A program made the position numbers and the translations under genes. DNA of 64,000 nt from Mangrovibacter plantisponsor (GTDB taxonomy: Bacteria > Pseudomonadota > Gammaproteobacteria > Enterobacterales > Enterobacteriaceae), in contig NZ_QGTS01000005.1 in NCBI RefSeq assembly GCF_003182475.1, positions 257,401-321,400 on the forward strand. Reading direction: 5' to 3'. The notes under the pieces are model-generated. The model was not told the origin of the DNA, searched no databases, and worked only from the letters and a program-made list of their open reading frames with translations. Each line of letters begins with the position of its first letter. Position 1 is the stretch's first letter. Positions 8,989 through 21,373 of the stretch are shown one piece after another.

Positions 8989-10800
8989 ATGGTGAACAAT
9001 ATGACCGATTTAACCACGCAAGAGGCGGTTTTACCCGTCTGGCAAACCAGGGATCACTTGGATGATCCGGTCATTGGCGAATTGCGTAACCGTTTTGGGC
9101 CAGATGCTTTTACTGTGCAGGCAACACGTACCGGCGTACCGGTAGTTTGGGTGAAGCGTGAACAGTTACTCGAAGTTGGCGATTTCCTGAAAAAACTGCC
9201 TCAGCCTTATGTCATGCTGTTTGACTTACATGGCATGGATGAGCGCCTCAGAACCCACCGTGAAGGCTTGCCCGCTGCTGATTTCTCCGTCTTCTATCAC
9301 TTAATTTCCATTGACCGTAACCGCGACATTATGCTGAAGGTTGCGCTGGTGGAAAATGATATGACGGTACCCACATTCACCAGCCTGTTTCCGAATGCCA
9401 ACTGGTATGAACGTGAAACCTGGGAAATGTTTGGGATAACCTTCAGCGGTCACCCCAATCTGCGCCGTATTCTGATGCCGCCTACCTGGTCTGGCCACCC
9501 GCTGCGTAAAGATTACCCGGCCCGTGCGACCGAGTTTGATCCGTTTGAACTGACCAAACAGAAAGAAGACCTGGAAATGGAAGCGCTGACCTTCAAACCC
9601 GAAGACTGGGGTATGAAGCGCGGCACGGAAAATGAAGATTTCATGTTCCTGAACCTCGGGCCGAACCACCCCTCTGCGCATGGTGCGTTCCGCATTATTT
9701 TGCAGCTCGATGGCGAAGAAATCGTTAACTGTGTTCCTGACATTGGTTACCACCACCGCGGTGCGGAAAAAATGGGTGAACGCCAGTCATGGCATAGCTA
9801 CATTCCCTATACCGACCGTATTGAATACCTGGGCGGTTGTGTTAACGAAATGCCTTATGTGTTGGCAGTGGAAAAGCTTGCCGGTATAACCGTGCCTGAT
9901 CGCGTTAACGTGATTCGCGTTATGCTGTCTGAGTTGTTCCGCATTAACAGCCACTTACTGTATATCTCCACGTTTATTCAGGACGTGGGCGCCATGACCC
10001 CGGTGTTCTTTGCCTTTACCGACCGCCAGAAAATTTACGACCTGGTTGAAGCAATTACCGGTTTCCGTATGCACCCGGCCTGGTTCCGTATTGGTGGTGT
10101 GGCGCACGACCTGCCGCGCGGCTGGGATCGTTTACTGCGTGAATTCCTCGACTGGATGCCAAAACGCCTGGCCAGCTATGAAAAAGCCGCGTTGCGTAAC
10201 ACCATTCTTAAAGGGCGTTCGCAGGGGGTTGCTGCCTACGGTGCGAAAGAAGCACTGGCCTGGGGAACCACGGGGGCCGGGTTACGTGCTACCGGGATTG
10301 ATTTCGATGTGCGTAAAGCCCGCCCATATTCCGGATACGAAAACTTCGACTTTGAAGTCCCGGTTGGTGGTGGCGTGAGCGACTGCTATACCCGTGTGAT
10401 GCTCAAAGTCGAAGAGTTGCGCCAGAGTCTGCGTATTCTGGAACAGTGCCTGAACAATATGCCGGAAGGGCCGTTTAAAGCGGATCACCCGCTGACAACG
10501 CCGCCACCGAAAGAGCGCACGTTGCAACATATCGAAACCCTGATCACCCACTTCCTGCAGGTATCCTGGGGCCCGGTTATGCCGGCCAATGAATCCTTCC
10601 AGATGATCGAAGCAACGAAGGGGATAAACAGTTACTACCTGACAAGTGATGGCAGCACTATGAGCTACCGTACCCGTGTACGTACGCCAAGTTTTGCTCA
10701 CCTGCAACAGATCCCGTCGGTTATCCGCGGCAGTCTGGTTTCTGACCTGATTGTGTATCTGGGGAGTATCGATTTTGTTATGTCAGATGTGGACCGCTAA
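8989..10800 (+). CDS. nuoC: NADH:quinone oxidoreductase fused subunit CD
   Basis: 603-residue fusion (also called nuoCD) of the 30-kDa NuoC domain (about 1-185, ending near [14 protein letters not shown]) and the 49-kDa NuoD domain (about 200-603). The fusion is normal for enterobacteria. NuoD keeps the quinone-site features: [15 protein letters not shown] with the histidine loop, and [14 protein letters not shown]; the C terminus is [13 protein letters not shown]. It sits in the hydrophilic arm and with NuoB forms the quinone-reduction site. The start could be 8989 (MVNNMTDL, as in E. coli) or the ATG at 9001, which has a GGTGA box; 8989 is retained by homology. Confidence 0.96.
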   Translation: MVNNMTDLTTQEAVLPVWQTRDHLDDPVIGELRNRFGPDAFTVQATRTGVPVVWVKREQLLEVGDFLKKLPQPYVMLFDLHGMDERLRTHREGLPAADFSVFYHLISIDRNRDIMLKVALVENDMTVPTFTSLFPNANWYERETWEMFGITFSGHPNLRRILMPPTWSGHPLRKDYPARATEFDPFELTKQKEDLEMEALTFKPEDWGMKRGTENEDFMFLNLGPNHPSAHGAFRIILQLDGEEIVNCVPDIGYHHRGAEKMGERQSWHSYIPYTDRIEYLGGCVNEMPYVLAVEKLAGITVPDRVNVIRVMLSELFRINSHLLYISTFIQDVGAMTPVFFAFTDRQKIYDLVEAITGFRMHPAWFRIGGVAHDLPRGWDRLLREFLDWMPKRLASYEKAALRNTILKGRSQGVAAYGAKEALAWGTTGAGLRATGIDFDVRKARPYSGYENFDFEVPVGGGVSDCYTRVMLKVEELRQSLRILEQCLNNMPEGPFKADHPLTTPPPKERTLQHIETLITHFLQVSWGPVMPANESFQMIEATKGINSYYLTSDGSTMSYRTRVRTPSFAHLQQIPSVIRGSLVSDLIVYLGSIDFVMSDVDR

Positions 10801-10802
10801 TT

Positions 10803-11303
10803 ATGCACGATAATCAACAACCCCAAACGGGTGCCTTTGCACTGAGTGCCGCAGAGCGTGAGGCGATTGAGCACGAAAAGCATCATTATGAAGACCCGCG
10901 TGCGGCGTCCATTGAAGCGCTGAAAATCGTCCAGAAACAGCGTGGCTGGGTGCCCGATGGCGCAATTAATGAAATCGCCGGCTTACTGGGTATTCCCGCC
11001 AGTGATGTTGAAGGTGTGGCGACATTCTACAGCCAAATCTTCCGCCAGCCTGTTGGCCGCCATGTTATTCGCTATTGCGATAGCGTGGTGTGCCATATCA
11101 CGGGTTACCAGGGCATTCAGTCCGCCATTGAAAAACACCTGGAAATCAAACCGGGCCAAACCACGTTTGATGGCCGTTTTACACTGCTGCCGACCTGCTG
11201 TCTGGGTAACTGCGACAAAGGGCCGACCATGATGATTGATGAGGATACCCACAGCCATCTTACGCCTGAGGCTATCCCGGAACTTCTGGAGCAGTATAAA
11301 TGA
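10803..11303 (+). CDS. nuoE: NADH:quinone oxidoreductase subunit E
   Basis: 166-residue subunit of the NADH-dehydrogenase tip, thioredoxin-like, binding [2Fe-2S] cluster N1a through C92, C97 (YCDSVVC), C133 and C137 (CCLGNC). Length equals the E. coli protein. The ATG is two bases after the nuoCD stop, and the last four bases overlap nuoF (ATGA), which points to translational coupling. With NuoF it forms the electron-entry module. Confidence 0.97.
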   Translation: MHDNQQPQTGAFALSAAEREAIEHEKHHYEDPRAASIEALKIVQKQRGWVPDGAINEIAGLLGIPASDVEGVATFYSQIFRQPVGRHVIRYCDSVVCHITGYQGIQSAIEKHLEIKPGQTTFDGRFTLLPTCCLGNCDKGPTMMIDEDTHSHLTPEAIPELLEQYK

Positions 11304-12643
11304 AGACGATTATTCGTACTGCCGAAACCCATCCGCTGACCTGGCGGATGCGTGATGATAAACAACCTGTCTGGCTGGATGAATACCGCAGCAAGAATGG
11401 GTATGAAGGTGCGCGTAAGGCTCTGACAGGAATGGCACCGGATGAAATCGTCAGCCTGGTAAAAGACTCCGGGCTGAAAGGCCGTGGTGGTGCGGGCTTT
11501 CTCACCGGGCTCAAATGGAGCCTGATGCCGAAAGACGAATCCATGAATATCCGTTACCTGCTGTGTAACGCCGATGAAATGGAACCCGGCACTTATAAAG
11601 ACCGTATGCTGATGGAGCAACTCCCTCACTTGTTAGTGGAAGGGATGCTTATCGCGGCATTTGCGCTGAAAGCGTACCGTGGCTACATCTTCCTGCGTGG
11701 CGAATATATTGAGGCCGCTCAGCATTTACGCCGTGCCATTGCGGAAGCCACCGAAGCCGGGTTACTGGGGAAAAATATCCTCGGTTCTGGTTTTGATTTT
11801 GAGCTGTTCGTGCATACCGGTGCCGGGCGCTATATTTGCGGTGAAGAAACGGCGTTAATTAACTCACTGGAAGGCCGTCGCGCCAATCCGCGTTCCAAAC
11901 CGCCATTCCCGGCCAGTGCTGGCGTCTGGGGTAAGCCGACTTGTGTTAACAACGTCGAAACCCTGTGTAATGTTCCGGCAATTCTGGCCGATGGGCTTGA
12001 ATGGTATCAGGGCATTTCGGCGGGCAAGAGCAAAGATAATGGCACCAAACTGATGGGGTTCTCCGGTCGGGTAAAAAACCCCGGTGTTTGGGAACTGCCG
12101 TTTGGTACCACTGCCCGTGAAATTCTTGAAGATTATGCCGGTGGCATGCGTGATGGCCTGAAGTTTAAAGCCTGGCAGCCTGGTGGCGCAGGTACTGACT
12201 TCCTGACTGATGCTCATCTTGATTTGCCAATGGAATTTGAAAGCATTGGTAAGGCGGGAAGCCGCCTGGGTACAGCGTTGGCGATGGCAGTTGACCACGA
12301 AATCAACATGGTTTCCCTGGTGCGCAACCTGGAAGAGTTTTTTGCGCGGGAATCCTGTGGGTGGTGTACGCCATGCCGCGATGGTTTGCCGTGGAGTGTA
12401 AAAATCTTGCGTGCCATTGAAAAAGGTGAAGGGCAGCCGGGCGATATCGAAACGCTTGAGCAGTTGTGCCGTTCACTGGGCCCGGGCAAAACCTTCTGTG
12501 CCCATGCGCCAGGGGCCGTTGAGCCTTTGCAAAGCGCGATTAAATACTTCCGCGAAGAATTTGAAGCAGGTATTCAGCAGGACTTTAACAATACCCGATT
12601 GATAAACGGGATACAGCCAAACCTGTTGAAAGCGCGCTGGTAA
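11300..12643 (+). CDS. nuoF: NADH:quinone oxidoreductase subunit F
   Basis: 447-residue subunit that binds NADH, FMN and [4Fe-4S] cluster N3. The NADH/FMN glycine-rich regions [16 protein letters not shown] (about 54-69) and [19 protein letters not shown] (about 175-193) are intact. The cluster motif SCGWCTPC is near residues 353-359, with the fourth cysteine in GKTFCAHA about 40 residues later. It is two residues longer than E. coli NuoF. It overlaps nuoE by four bases. This is the site where NADH is oxidised. Confidence 0.97.
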   Translation: MKTIIRTAETHPLTWRMRDDKQPVWLDEYRSKNGYEGARKALTGMAPDEIVSLVKDSGLKGRGGAGFLTGLKWSLMPKDESMNIRYLLCNADEMEPGTYKDRMLMEQLPHLLVEGMLIAAFALKAYRGYIFLRGEYIEAAQHLRRAIAEATEAGLLGKNILGSGFDFELFVHTGAGRYICGEETALINSLEGRRANPRSKPPFPASAGVWGKPTCVNNVETLCNVPAILADGLEWYQGISAGKSKDNGTKLMGFSGRVKNPGVWELPFGTTAREILEDYAGGMRDGLKFKAWQPGGAGTDFLTDAHLDLPMEFESIGKAGSRLGTALAMAVDHEINMVSLVRNLEEFFARESCGWCTPCRDGLPWSVKILRAIEKGEGQPGDIETLEQLCRSLGPGKTFCAHAPGAVEPLQSAIKYFREEFEAGIQQDFNNTRLINGIQPNLLKARW

Positions 12644-12728
12644 GCCGCAACCCGCAAGCGGGTGAGCGCCGCAAACCGAATTTTGATTAACGCCTGACAG
12701 TGTCAGGCCTGATGGAAGCATGCTGACT

Positions 12729-15455
12729 ATGGCAACGATTCATGTAGACGGCAAAGAGTATGAGGTAGATGGTGCAGACAACCTGTTGCAGGCGTGTCTC
12801 TCTCTCGGCCTTGATATTCCGTACTTTTGCTGGCACCCGGCACTGGGGAGTGTGGGTGCCTGCCGCCAGTGTGCGGTAAAGCAATACCAAAATGCCGAAG
12901 ATACCCGTGGTCGCCTGGTGATGTCCTGTATGACACCAGCGTCAGACGGTACCTTTATTTCAATTGCAGACGATGAAGCGAAGCAATTCCGTGAAAGCGT
13001 GGTGGAATGGTTAATGACCAACCACCCGCACGATTGTCCTGTTTGTGAAGAGGGTGGTAACTGCCATCTTCAGGATATGACAGTGATGACCGGCCACAGC
13101 TTCCGCCGTTATCGTTTTACTAAACGTACACACAGAAACCAGGAGCTGGGGCCGTTTATTTCCCATGAAATGAACCGCTGCATCGCTTGTTATCGTTGTG
13201 TCCGTTACTACAAAGATTATGCCGATGGCACCGACCTGGGTGTTTATGGCGCACATGACAACGTCTATTTTGGCCGCCCGGAAGACGGCACGCTGGAAAG
13301 TGAATTTTCCGGCAACCTGGTAGAAGTGTGCCCAACCGGCGTATTTACCGACAAAACTCACTCAGAGCGTTATAACCGTAAATGGGATATGCAGTTTGCG
13401 CCGAGCATTTGCCAGCAGTGCAGCCTGGGGTGCAACACCAGCCCGGGTGAGCGTTATGGTGAATTGCGCCGTATCGAAAACCGCTATAACGGTTCGGTAA
13501 ACCATTACTTCCTGTGTGACCGTGGGCGTTTTGGCTACGGTTATGTCAACCGCGAAGACCGCCCGCATCAGCCACTGCAACGCCGCGGCGACGATATTAT
13601 CGCGGTCAATGCTGAGCAGGCCTTGCAGGGCGCGGCAGATATTCTGCGCCAGTCTAAACGCGTGATTGGTATTGGTTCACCACGCGCCAGTGTGGAAAGC
13701 AACTTCGCGCTGCGTGAACTGGTGGGTGAAGGCAACTTCTATACCGGTATTGCCGCTGGTGAACAATCCCGTCTGCAGCGTATGTTGAGTATTCTGCGCG
13801 AAGGCGGTGTTCGTACGCCGTCACTGCGTGAAATTGAAAGCTATGACGCGGTGCTGATTTTGGGTGAAGACCTCACTCAAACCGGTGCCCGTGCTGCACT
13901 GGCTGTGCGCCAGGCAGTAAAAGGCAAAGCGCGCGAAATGGCAGCGGCACAAAAAGTGGCCGACTGGCAAATCGCCGCCATTCTCAATATTGGGCAGCAC
14001 GCCAAGCACCCGCTGTTTGTTACTAACGTCGACAGCACTCGCCTTGATGATATTGCCGCGTGGACCTACCGTGCTCCGGTTGAAGATCAGGCGCGCCTTG
14101 GCTTTGCCATTGCCAGTGCGCTGGACAGCTCAGCACCGGCGGTTGAACTCACCAACAATGACCTGAAAAACAAAGTTGATGTTATTGTTCAGGCGCTGGC
14201 TGGTGCGAAAAAACCACTGATTATTTCCGGTACTAACGCCGGGAGTGAAGCATTACTGGAAGCAGCAGGTAATGTGGCGACGGCGCTGAAAAATCGCGGT
14301 GCCGATGTTGGTATTACTCTGGTGGCACGTTCAGTGAACAGCGTTGGCCTGGGTATGCTGGGTGGTGGTTCACTTGATACCGCGCTCAGCGAGCTGGAAA
14401 ACGGCAATGCTGATGCAGTGATTGTCCTGGAAAATGACCTGCACCGCCACGCCAGTGCATCCCGGGTGGATGCAGCGCTCAGTAAAGCACCGCTGGTGAT
14501 GGTGATTGACCATCAGCGTACCCAAATTATGGACCACGCGCATTTGGTCTTGTCTGCGGCAAGTTTCGCAGAAAGCGATGGCACCGTGGTGAATAACGAA
14601 GGCCGCGCACAGCGTTTCTTCCAGGTGTTCGACCCGGCTTATTACCACAGTGACTGGGTGATGCTGGAAAGCTGGCGCTGGCTGCATTCGTTACACAGCA
14701 TGGTAGAAAACCGTGCTGTGGACTGGACTCAGCTTGATCACGTCATTGACGCCTGCATCGCGAAGTTCCCGCAACTGGCTGGTATCAAAGAAGCCGCGCC
14801 GGAAGCCAGCTTCCGTATCCGTGGGCAAAAACTGGCGCGTGAACCTCATCGTTACAGTGGGCGCACGGCGATGCGCGCCAATATCAGTGTCCATGAACCT
14901 CGCCAGCCACAAGACCAGGACACCATGTTCGCTTTCTCAATGGAAGGGAACAACCAGCCTGGTGCACAGCGCCAGCAAGTTCCATTTGCCTGGGCTCCGG
15001 GCTGGAACTCACCACAAGCCTGGAACAAATTCCAGGACGAAGTGGGCGGCCACTTACGCTTTGGCGACCCGGGTGTGCGCCTGATTGAACCATCAGACAA
15101 TCAGGCTGCCTGGTTCACCACAGTGCCACAACCGTTTGCTGCGGTTGCTGGCCAGTGGCGTGTTGCACCTTATTACCACCTGTTTGGCAGCGATGAGTTA
15201 TCGCAGCGCTCGCCGGTTTTCCAGAAACGTATGCCGGTTGCCGTGTTACGCCTGAACCCAACGGATGCCGCAAACCTTGGTATTAACGAAGGTGCGGTTG
15301 CGAGCTTCACTGTCGACGGGCAAACCCTGCGTCTGCCGGTTCAGTTGAGTGACGGGCTGGCTGCCGGGCAGGTTGGCCTGCCGATGGGGATGCCGGGCGT
15401 TGCGCCAGTTTTGGCTGGGGCACAACTGAGTAATCTGCAGGAGGCACAAGCATGA
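12729..15455 (+). CDS. nuoG: NADH:quinone oxidoreductase subunit G
   Basis: Largest complex I subunit, 908 residues from MATIHVDG. The N-terminal ferredoxin-like part binds [2Fe-2S] N1b (C34, C45, C48 and a later cysteine). It is followed by the His-Cys3 N5 site ([12 protein letters not shown]) and the N4 cysteines ([13 protein letters not shown], then EVCPTGVF). [11 protein letters not shown] near residue 228 is the additional N7 cluster typical of E. coli-type enzymes. The rest is a molybdopterin-oxidoreductase-like domain without a cofactor role. An in-frame ATG at 12720 (preceded by GGAAG) is an alternative start adding three residues; 12729 is chosen by homology. The stop overlaps nuoH. 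Confidence 0.95.
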   Translation: MATIHVDGKEYEVDGADNLLQACLSLGLDIPYFCWHPALGSVGACRQCAVKQYQNAEDTRGRLVMSCMTPASDGTFISIADDEAKQFRESVVEWLMTNHPHDCPVCEEGGNCHLQDMTVMTGHSFRRYRFTKRTHRNQELGPFISHEMNRCIACYRCVRYYKDYADGTDLGVYGAHDNVYFGRPEDGTLESEFSGNLVEVCPTGVFTDKTHSERYNRKWDMQFAPSICQQCSLGCNTSPGERYGELRRIENRYNGSVNHYFLCDRGRFGYGYVNREDRPHQPLQRRGDDIIAVNAEQALQGAADILRQSKRVIGIGSPRASVESNFALRELVGEGNFYTGIAAGEQSRLQRMLSILREGGVRTPSLREIESYDAVLILGEDLTQTGARAALAVRQAVKGKAREMAAAQKVADWQIAAILNIGQHAKHPLFVTNVDSTRLDDIAAWTYRAPVEDQARLGFAIASALDSSAPAVELTNNDLKNKVDVIVQALAGAKKPLIISGTNAGSEALLEAAGNVATALKNRGADVGITLVARSVNSVGLGMLGGGSLDTALSELENGNADAVIVLENDLHRHASASRVDAALSKAPLVMVIDHQRTQIMDHAHLVLSAASFAESDGTVVNNEGRAQRFFQVFDPAYYHSDWVMLESWRWLHSLHSMVENRAVDWTQLDHVIDACIAKFPQLAGIKEAAPEASFRIRGQKLAREPHRYSGRTAMRANISVHEPRQPQDQDTMFAFSMEGNNQPGAQRQQVPFAWAPGWNSPQAWNKFQDEVGGHLRFGDPGVRLIEPSDNQAAWFTTVPQPFAAVAGQWRVAPYYHLFGSDELSQRSPVFQKRMPVAVLRLNPTDAANLGINEGAVASFTVDGQTLRLPVQLSDGLAAGQVGLPMGMPGVAPVLAGAQLSNLQEAQA

Positions 15456-16429
15456 GCTGGCTGACACCTGAAGTTCTCTCCGTCATTTTCAGTGTGCTGA
15501 AAGCGGTGGTTATTATTTTGGTTGTGGTGGTGTGCGGTGCCTTCATGAGTTTTGGTGAACGCCGTTTGCTGGGTCTGTTCCAGAACCGTTACGGGCCAAA
15601 CCGTGTGGGTTGGGGCGGGTCGCTGCAGTTAGCAGCCGACATGATCAAAATGTTCTTTAAAGAGGACTGGATCCCGCGCTTCTCCGACCGGGTTATTTTT
15701 ACCCTGGCACCGATGATTGCGTTCACTTCATTGTTGCTGGCGTTCGCGATTGTGCCGGTAAGCCCCACCTGGGTGGTGGCAGACCTGAATATCGGGATTC
15801 TGTTTTTCCTGATGATGGCAGGGCTTGCGGTTTACGCAGTGTTGTTTGCTGGCTGGTCCAGCAACAACAAATACTCACTGCTGGGCGCAATGCGTGCTTC
15901 TGCACAAACGCTGAGTTATGAAGTGTTTCTCGGTTTGTCCCTGATGGGTGTGGTGGCACAGGCGGGGTCATTCAATATGACCGACATTGTGAACAACCAG
16001 GCGCATTTGTGGAACATCGTGCCGCAGTTCTTTGGTTTTATCACCTTTGCTATTGCGGGTGTGGCGGTATGCCACCGCCACCCGTTTGACCAACCGGAAG
16101 CTGAGCAGGAACTGGCAGATGGTTACCATATTGAATATTCCGGGATGAAGTTCGGTTTGTTCTTTGTGGGGGAATACATCGGCATCGTGACGGTCTCTGC
16201 GTTGATTGTCACCCTGTTCTTTGGCGGCTGGAATGGTCCCTGGTTACCGCCATTCATCTGGTTCGCGCTGAAAACCGCGTTCTTCATGATGATGTTTATT
16301 CTGATTCGTGCCGCACTGCCGCGCCCACGTTATGACCAGGTGATGTCCTTTGGCTGGAAAGTGTGTCTGCCACTGACTCTGATTAATTTGTTGGTAACCG
16401 CTGCGGTTATTCTCTGGCAGGCATCTTAA
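15452..16429 (+). CDS. nuoH: NADH:quinone oxidoreductase subunit H
   Basis: 325-residue membrane subunit with about eight transmembrane helices, the same length as E. coli NuoH. It forms much of the quinone chamber between the two arms. Conserved loop sequences include [33 protein letters not shown] and the acidic DQPEAEQEL stretch important for proton coupling. It overlaps nuoG by four bases (ATGA). A late Arg-Pro-Arg-Tyr-Asp-Gln loop is also as expected. Confidence 0.97.
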   Translation: MSWLTPEVLSVIFSVLKAVVIILVVVVCGAFMSFGERRLLGLFQNRYGPNRVGWGGSLQLAADMIKMFFKEDWIPRFSDRVIFTLAPMIAFTSLLLAFAIVPVSPTWVVADLNIGILFFLMMAGLAVYAVLFAGWSSNNKYSLLGAMRASAQTLSYEVFLGLSLMGVVAQAGSFNMTDIVNNQAHLWNIVPQFFGFITFAIAGVAVCHRHPFDQPEAEQELADGYHIEYSGMKFGLFFVGEYIGIVTVSALIVTLFFGGWNGPWLPPFIWFALKTAFFMMMFILIRAALPRPRYDQVMSFGWKVCLPLTLINLLVTAAVILWQAS

Positions 16430-16443
16430 GGGGTGAAAAAACC

Positions 16444-16986
16444 ATGACATTGAAAGAATTAGTGGTTGGTTTCGGCACCCAACTGCGCAGTATCTGGATG
16501 ATAGGGTTACACGCTTTTGCCAGGCGTGAAACCCGGATGTATCCGGAAGAGCCGGTTTATCTGCCACCGCGTTACCGTGGGCGTATTGTGCTCACCCGCG
16601 ACCCGGATGGTGAAGAGCGGTGCGTTGCCTGTAACTTATGTGCGGTAGCCTGCCCGGTAGGTTGTATCTCTCTGCAAAAAGCAGAGATGAAAGATGGCCG
16701 CTGGTACCCGGAGTTTTTCCGGATCAACTTTTCACGCTGCATCTTTTGCGGTCTGTGTGAAGAGGCCTGCCCTACAACCGCGATTCAGTTGACGCCGGAT
16801 TTTGAACTGGGTGAATTCAAGCGTCAGGACCTGGTGTACGAAAAAGAAGATTTGTTGATTTCCGGGCCTGGTAAATACCCGGAATATAACTTCTATCGTA
16901 TGGCTGGCATGGCAATTGACGGAAAAGATAAAGGCCAGGCGGAAAACGAAGCCAAACCTATCGACGTCAAGAGCCTGTTACCTTAA
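16444..16986 (+). CDS. nuoI: NADH:quinone oxidoreductase subunit I
   Basis: 180-residue ferredoxin-like subunit carrying two [4Fe-4S] clusters, N6a and N6b. The motifs are C60-V-A-C63-N-L-C66-A-V-A-C70-P and C99-I-F-C102-G-L-C105-E-E-A-C109-P. It hands electrons toward NuoB. Length equals E. coli NuoI. It starts 14 bases after nuoH behind a GGGG box, and nuoJ follows after ten bases. Confidence 0.97.
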   Translation: MTLKELVVGFGTQLRSIWMIGLHAFARRETRMYPEEPVYLPPRYRGRIVLTRDPDGEERCVACNLCAVACPVGCISLQKAEMKDGRWYPEFFRINFSRCIFCGLCEEACPTTAIQLTPDFELGEFKRQDLVYEKEDLLISGPGKYPEYNFYRMAGMAIDGKDKGQAENEAKPIDVKSLLP

Positions 16987-16996
16987 GGAGTCGGGA

Positions 16997-17551
16997 ATGG
17001 AATTTTCATTTTATCTTTGTGCCCTTGTGGCCATCCTGACCACCCTGAGGGTGATCACGCATACCAATCCGGTGCACGCGTTGCTGTATCTGATTGTGTC
17101 GTTGTTGTCTATCGCTGGTGTGTTTTTCTCCATGGGCGCTTACTTTGCCGGTGCGCTGGAAATCATCGTTTACGCGGGCGCCATTATGGTGTTGTTCGTG
17201 TTCGTGGTGATGATGCTTAACCTTGGCAACTCGGTTGTGGAGCAAGAACGCGCCTGGCTCAAGCCGCAATTGTGGATTGGCCCTGGCATCCTGAGTGCGG
17301 TGCTGTTGTTTGTCATTGTGAAAGGCATTATGGGGCTGAATGACCAGGGGATTGACGGCGCAGCCATCAATGCCAAAGAGGTCGGTATTGCTTTATTTGG
17401 CCCGTACGTTCTGGCTGTTGAGCTGGCATCCATGCTGCTGCTGGCCGGGCTGGTCGTTGCCTTCCATATTGGCCGCGAAGAGCGCCAGGGCGAAGTCATC
17501 AGTAACCGCTCTGGTGATATGGCAACAAGAAAATCGGAGGAACGCGCATGA
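16997..17551 (+). CDS. nuoJ: NADH:quinone oxidoreductase subunit J
   Basis: 184-residue integral membrane subunit with five transmembrane helices. It includes the conserved third helix [21 protein letters not shown], which lies against NuoK and NuoA. The open frame extends to 16916, but a TAAGGAG box seven bases ahead and homology ([10 protein letters not shown]) define the ATG at 16997. It overlaps nuoK by four bases. Confidence 0.96.
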   Translation: MEFSFYLCALVAILTTLRVITHTNPVHALLYLIVSLLSIAGVFFSMGAYFAGALEIIVYAGAIMVLFVFVVMMLNLGNSVVEQERAWLKPQLWIGPGILSAVLLFVIVKGIMGLNDQGIDGAAINAKEVGIALFGPYVLAVELASMLLLAGLVVAFHIGREERQGEVISNRSGDMATRKSEERA

Positions 17552-17850
17552 TACCGCTACAACATGGGCTCATTCTTGCGGCCATTCTCTTTGTCCTTGG
17601 CCTGACCGGGCTGATGATTCGTCGCAATCTGCTGTTTATGCTGATTAGCCTTGAAGTAATGATCAACGCTGCCGCACTGGCATTTGTCGTGGCGGGCAGT
17701 TATTGGGGGCAGCCGGAAGGGCAGGTAATGTACATCCTGGCGATTACCCTTGCTGCGGCGGAAGCCAGTATTGGTCTGGCGCTGCTGTTGCAGCTCCATC
17801 GTCGTCGCCAGAATCTGAATATCGATTCAGTAAGTGAGATGCGCGGATGA
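17548..17850 (+). CDS. nuoK: NADH:quinone oxidoreductase subunit K
   Basis: 100-residue subunit with three transmembrane helices, related to the MrpC antiporter subunit. The two conserved intramembrane glutamates lie in [12 protein letters not shown] and [12 protein letters not shown]. It is part of the proton-translocating membrane arm. It overlaps both neighbours by four bases (ATGA at each junction), consistent with coupled translation. Confidence 0.97.
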   Translation: MIPLQHGLILAAILFVLGLTGLMIRRNLLFMLISLEVMINAAALAFVVAGSYWGQPEGQVMYILAITLAAAEASIGLALLLQLHRRRQNLNIDSVSEMRG

Positions 17851-19685
17851 ATCTGCTCTGGTTAACTTTTTTCCTGCCACTGCTTGGTTATGTATTGCTG
17901 GCCTTTTCGCGTGGGCGCTGGTCAGAAAACCTGTCTGCAACGGTGGGGGTTGGCTCTGTAGGGCTGGCCGCTTTAGTCACCGCATGGGCGGGGATGGATT
18001 TCTTCAACCACGGTAAGCAGGCGTTTACTTTGCCTTTGTGGACCTGGATGTCGGTGGGTAACTTTACCGTCGCCTTCAACCTGGTGCTGGATGGCCTGTC
18101 ACTGACGATGCTGTCTGTCGTGACCGGGGTTGGCTTCCTAATCCATATGTTCGCATCCTGGTATATGCGCGGCGAAGAAGGCTATTCGCGCTTCTTTGCC
18201 TATACCAACCTGTTTATTGCCAGCATGGTGATTCTGGTGCTGGCCGATAACCTGATGCTGATGTATTTGGGTTGGGAAGGTGTGGGGCTGTGTTCTTACC
18301 TGCTGATTGGCTTCTACTATACCGACCCGAAAAATGGGGCTGCAGCCATGAAAGCCTTTATCGTTACCCGTGTGGGCGACGTATTCCTGGCTTTCGCGCT
18401 GTTCATTCTCTATAACGAACTCGGTACGCTGAATTTCCGCGAAATGGTGGAACTGGCGCCGCAACACTTTGCTGCGGGCAACACTATGTTGCAGTGGGCA
18501 ACGTTGATGCTGCTGGGTGGTGCTGTGGGTAAATCAGCTCAGTTACCGTTGCAGACATGGCTGGCTGATGCCATGGCTGGCCCAACCCCCGTTTCCGCAC
18601 TGATCCACGCGGCAACCATGGTAACTGCCGGGGTCTATTTGATTGCCCGTACCCATGGCCTGTTCCTTATGACACCAGAGGTGCTTCATCTGGTGGGTAT
18701 TGTTGGTGCAGTTACGCTGGTGCTGGCGGGTTTTGCCGCACTGGTGCAGACAGATATCAAACGTGTGCTGGCTTATTCAACCATGAGCCAGATTGGTTAC
18801 ATGTTCCTGGCCCTTGGGGTACAGGCATGGGATGCGGCGATTTTCCACCTGATGACCCACGCGTTCTTCAAAGCGTTGCTGTTCCTGTCTTCAGGCTCCG
18901 TTATCCTGGCATGCCACCACGAGCAGAACATCTTTAAAATGGGCGGCTTGCGTAAGTCGATTCCACTGGTTTATGTCTGCTTCCTGGTGGGTGGCGCGGC
19001 GTTGTCTGCGTTGCCGGTGATTACCGCAGGTTTCTACAGTAAAGATGAGATTCTGTGGGGCGCGCTTGCCAGTGGCCACCAGAACCTGATGCTGGCCGGG
19101 CTGGTTGGGGCATTCCTCACCTCAATTTACACCTTCCGTATGATCTTCATTGTGTTCCATGGCGAAGAGAAAATTCATGCTCATGCCGGAAAAGGTATCA
19201 CCCACCACCTGCCGTTGCTGGTGCTGCTGGTGCTGTCTACTTTCGTGGGGGCATTAATTACGCCACCGCTGGCTGGCGTGTTGCCGGAAAGCGATTTGGG
19301 GCATGCAGGAAAAACAACACTGGAAATGACCTCCGGGGCCGTTGCGATTATCGGCATCCTGATTGCTGCCTGGTTGTGGCTGGGTAAACGTACTCTGGTC
19401 AGTGCGGTTGCCAAAAGCGCACCGGGGCGTTTCTTCAGCACATGGTGGTTCCATGCCTGGGGCTTTGACTGGTTATATGACGCCATTTTCGTCAAACCAT
19501 TTAAAGCGATTGGCTGGTTGCTGCAACGTGACCCACTGAATGCACTGATGAACATTCCGGCGATATTGTCGCGTTTTGCAGGCAGAGGTTTGCTGCTAAG
19601 CGAAAGCGGTCATTTACGTTGGTATGTTGCGTCCATGAGCATTGGTGCTGTTGTGGTGCTGGCACTGCTGATGGTGTTGCATTAA
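17847..19685 (+). CDS. nuoL: NADH:quinone oxidoreductase subunit L
   Basis: 612-residue antiporter-like proton channel at the distal end of the membrane arm (E. coli 613). The glutamate in [19 protein letters not shown] and the lysine in [18 protein letters not shown], key to proton transfer, are present, as is the [12 protein letters not shown] helix. The C-terminal part forms the long lateral helix that clamps the arm ([16 protein letters not shown] region). A 152-base gap with a hairpin separates it from nuoM. Confidence 0.97.
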   Translation: MNLLWLTFFLPLLGYVLLAFSRGRWSENLSATVGVGSVGLAALVTAWAGMDFFNHGKQAFTLPLWTWMSVGNFTVAFNLVLDGLSLTMLSVVTGVGFLIHMFASWYMRGEEGYSRFFAYTNLFIASMVILVLADNLMLMYLGWEGVGLCSYLLIGFYYTDPKNGAAAMKAFIVTRVGDVFLAFALFILYNELGTLNFREMVELAPQHFAAGNTMLQWATLMLLGGAVGKSAQLPLQTWLADAMAGPTPVSALIHAATMVTAGVYLIARTHGLFLMTPEVLHLVGIVGAVTLVLAGFAALVQTDIKRVLAYSTMSQIGYMFLALGVQAWDAAIFHLMTHAFFKALLFLSSGSVILACHHEQNIFKMGGLRKSIPLVYVCFLVGGAALSALPVITAGFYSKDEILWGALASGHQNLMLAGLVGAFLTSIYTFRMIFIVFHGEEKIHAHAGKGITHHLPLLVLLVLSTFVGALITPPLAGVLPESDLGHAGKTTLEMTSGAVAIIGILIAAWLWLGKRTLVSAVAKSAPGRFFSTWWFHAWGFDWLYDAIFVKPFKAIGWLLQRDPLNALMNIPAILSRFAGRGLLLSESGHLRWYVASMSIGAVVVLALLMVLH

Positions 19686-19691
19686 TGGATA

Positions 19692-19721
19692 TCAGGGGAG
19701 CGGCGAAACCTGTTTCCCTGA
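19692..19721 (+). other. Hairpin in the nuoL / nuoM gap
   Basis: TCAGGGGA and TTCCCTGA can pair over eight positions (one G-U) around a 14-base loop, seven bases after the nuoL stop. No T run follows. The remainder of the 152-base gap has no gene; an AAGGAAATAAA box precedes nuoM. Confidence 0.45.
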
Positions 19722-19837
19722 AAATTATGTTGTGCTGTTTTTCCTGTTCTTATGGTGTGGCTGGCGTGACGGCGTGCAATGCATGGCGTGTGGCAACAGT
19801 CTCACCATCAGATAGATCAATAAGGAAATAAATTGCC

Positions 19838-21367
19838 ATGTTATTACCCTGGCTAATACTCATTCCCTTTATCGGCGGCTTCCTGTGCTGGCAGACCGAG
19901 CGTTTTGGCGTTCGTACACCGCGCTGGATAGCGCTGATTACCATGGGGCTGACACTCGCGCTGTCGTTACAACTCTGGCTGCAGGGCGGTTATTCACTCA
20001 CGCAGGCAACAGGCTTGCCGCAGTGGCAATCTGAATTCACCCGAGAGTGGATCCCACGCTTTGGCATTTCCATTCACCTTGCGCTGGATGGGCTGTCACT
20101 GCTGATGGTGGTACTGACCTCACTGCTGGGTGTTCTGGCAGTACTGTGTTCCTGGAATGAAATTGAAAAATATCAGGGCTTCTTCCACCTCAACCTGATG
20201 TGGATCCTGGGCGGCGTTATCGGCGTCTTCCTGGCGATTGATATGTTCCTGTTCTTCTTCTTCTGGGAAATGATGCTGGTGCCGATGTACTTCCTGATAG
20301 CTCTCTGGGGCCACAAAGCCTCCGACGGGAAGACGCGTATCAGTGCAGCAACCAAATTCTTTATTTATACCCAGGCAAGCGGCCTGGTGATGCTGATAGC
20401 TATTCTGGCGCTGGTGCTGGTGCACTACAATGCGACTGGTGTCTGGACATTCAACTACACCGAACTGTTGCACACGCCAATGTCGCACACCGTGGAATGG
20501 CTGTTGATGCTCGGCTTCTTCATTGCCTTTGCGGTTAAAATGCCAGTGGTGCCACTGCATGGCTGGCTGCCGGATGCGCACTCTCAGGCACCGACTGCGG
20601 GTTCTGTTGACCTCGCGGGGATCCTGCTGAAAACCGCAGCTTACGGTTTATTGCGTTTCTCGCTGCCATTGTTCCCTAACGCATCGGCTGAGTTCGCACC
20701 CATCGCCATGTGGCTTGGGGTGATTGGTATTTTCTACGGTGCGTGGATGGCATTCACCCAGACAGATATCAAACGCCTTATCGCTTACACCTCGGTTTCC
20801 CATATGGGCTTCGTGATGATTGCTATCTATTCTGGCAGTCAACTGGCTTATCAGGGGGCGGTGATCCAGATGATTGCCCACGGTTTGTCTGCTGCCGGGT
20901 TGTTTATTCTGTGTGGCCAGATTTACGAAAGAATGCACACTCGCGACATGCGTTTGATGGGCGGGCTGTGGAGTAACATCCGCTGGTTGCCAGCGTTGTC
21001 TATGTTCTTTGCTGTCGCCACTCTGGGGTTACCGGGTACTGGCAACTTCGTTGGCGAATTTATGATTCTGTTCGGTAGCTACCATGTGGTGCCGGTCATT
21101 ACGGTAATTTCCACCTTTGGCCTGGTGTTCGCATCGGTTTACTCGCTGGCGATGCTGCATCGTGCCTATTTTGGGCAGGCGAAAAGTGAAGCGGCACGTA
21201 AGCCGATGCGCGGTCTGTCGATGCGGGAATTATTTATTATTTTGTTGCTGGTGGTACTCCTGCTGCTGCTTGGGTTCTTCCCGCAACCGGTTCTGGATAC
21301 CTCACACGCTGCGGTGAGTAATATCCAGCAGTGGTTTACCAGTTCTATTTCAACTACAAGGCCGTAA
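19838..21367 (+). CDS. nuoM: NADH:quinone oxidoreductase subunit M
   Basis: 509-residue antiporter-like proton channel, equal in length to E. coli NuoM, with about 14 transmembrane helices. The conserved glutamate sits in FFFFWEMMLVPMYFLIALWG and the lysine in FAVKMPVVPLHGWLPDAH. TQTDIKRLIAYTSVSHMGF is the second signature shared with NuoL and NuoN. It starts behind an AAGGA box after the long nuoL gap and is followed by nuoN after six bases. Confidence 0.97.
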   Translation: MLLPWLILIPFIGGFLCWQTERFGVRTPRWIALITMGLTLALSLQLWLQGGYSLTQATGLPQWQSEFTREWIPRFGISIHLALDGLSLLMVVLTSLLGVLAVLCSWNEIEKYQGFFHLNLMWILGGVIGVFLAIDMFLFFFFWEMMLVPMYFLIALWGHKASDGKTRISAATKFFIYTQASGLVMLIAILALVLVHYNATGVWTFNYTELLHTPMSHTVEWLLMLGFFIAFAVKMPVVPLHGWLPDAHSQAPTAGSVDLAGILLKTAAYGLLRFSLPLFPNASAEFAPIAMWLGVIGIFYGAWMAFTQTDIKRLIAYTSVSHMGFVMIAIYSGSQLAYQGAVIQMIAHGLSAAGLFILCGQIYERMHTRDMRLMGGLWSNIRWLPALSMFFAVATLGLPGTGNFVGEFMILFGSYHVVPVITVISTFGLVFASVYSLAMLHRAYFGQAKSEAARKPMRGLSMRELFIILLLVVLLLLLGFFPQPVLDTSHAAVSNIQQWFTSSISTTRP

Positions 21368-21373
21368 TTCGCC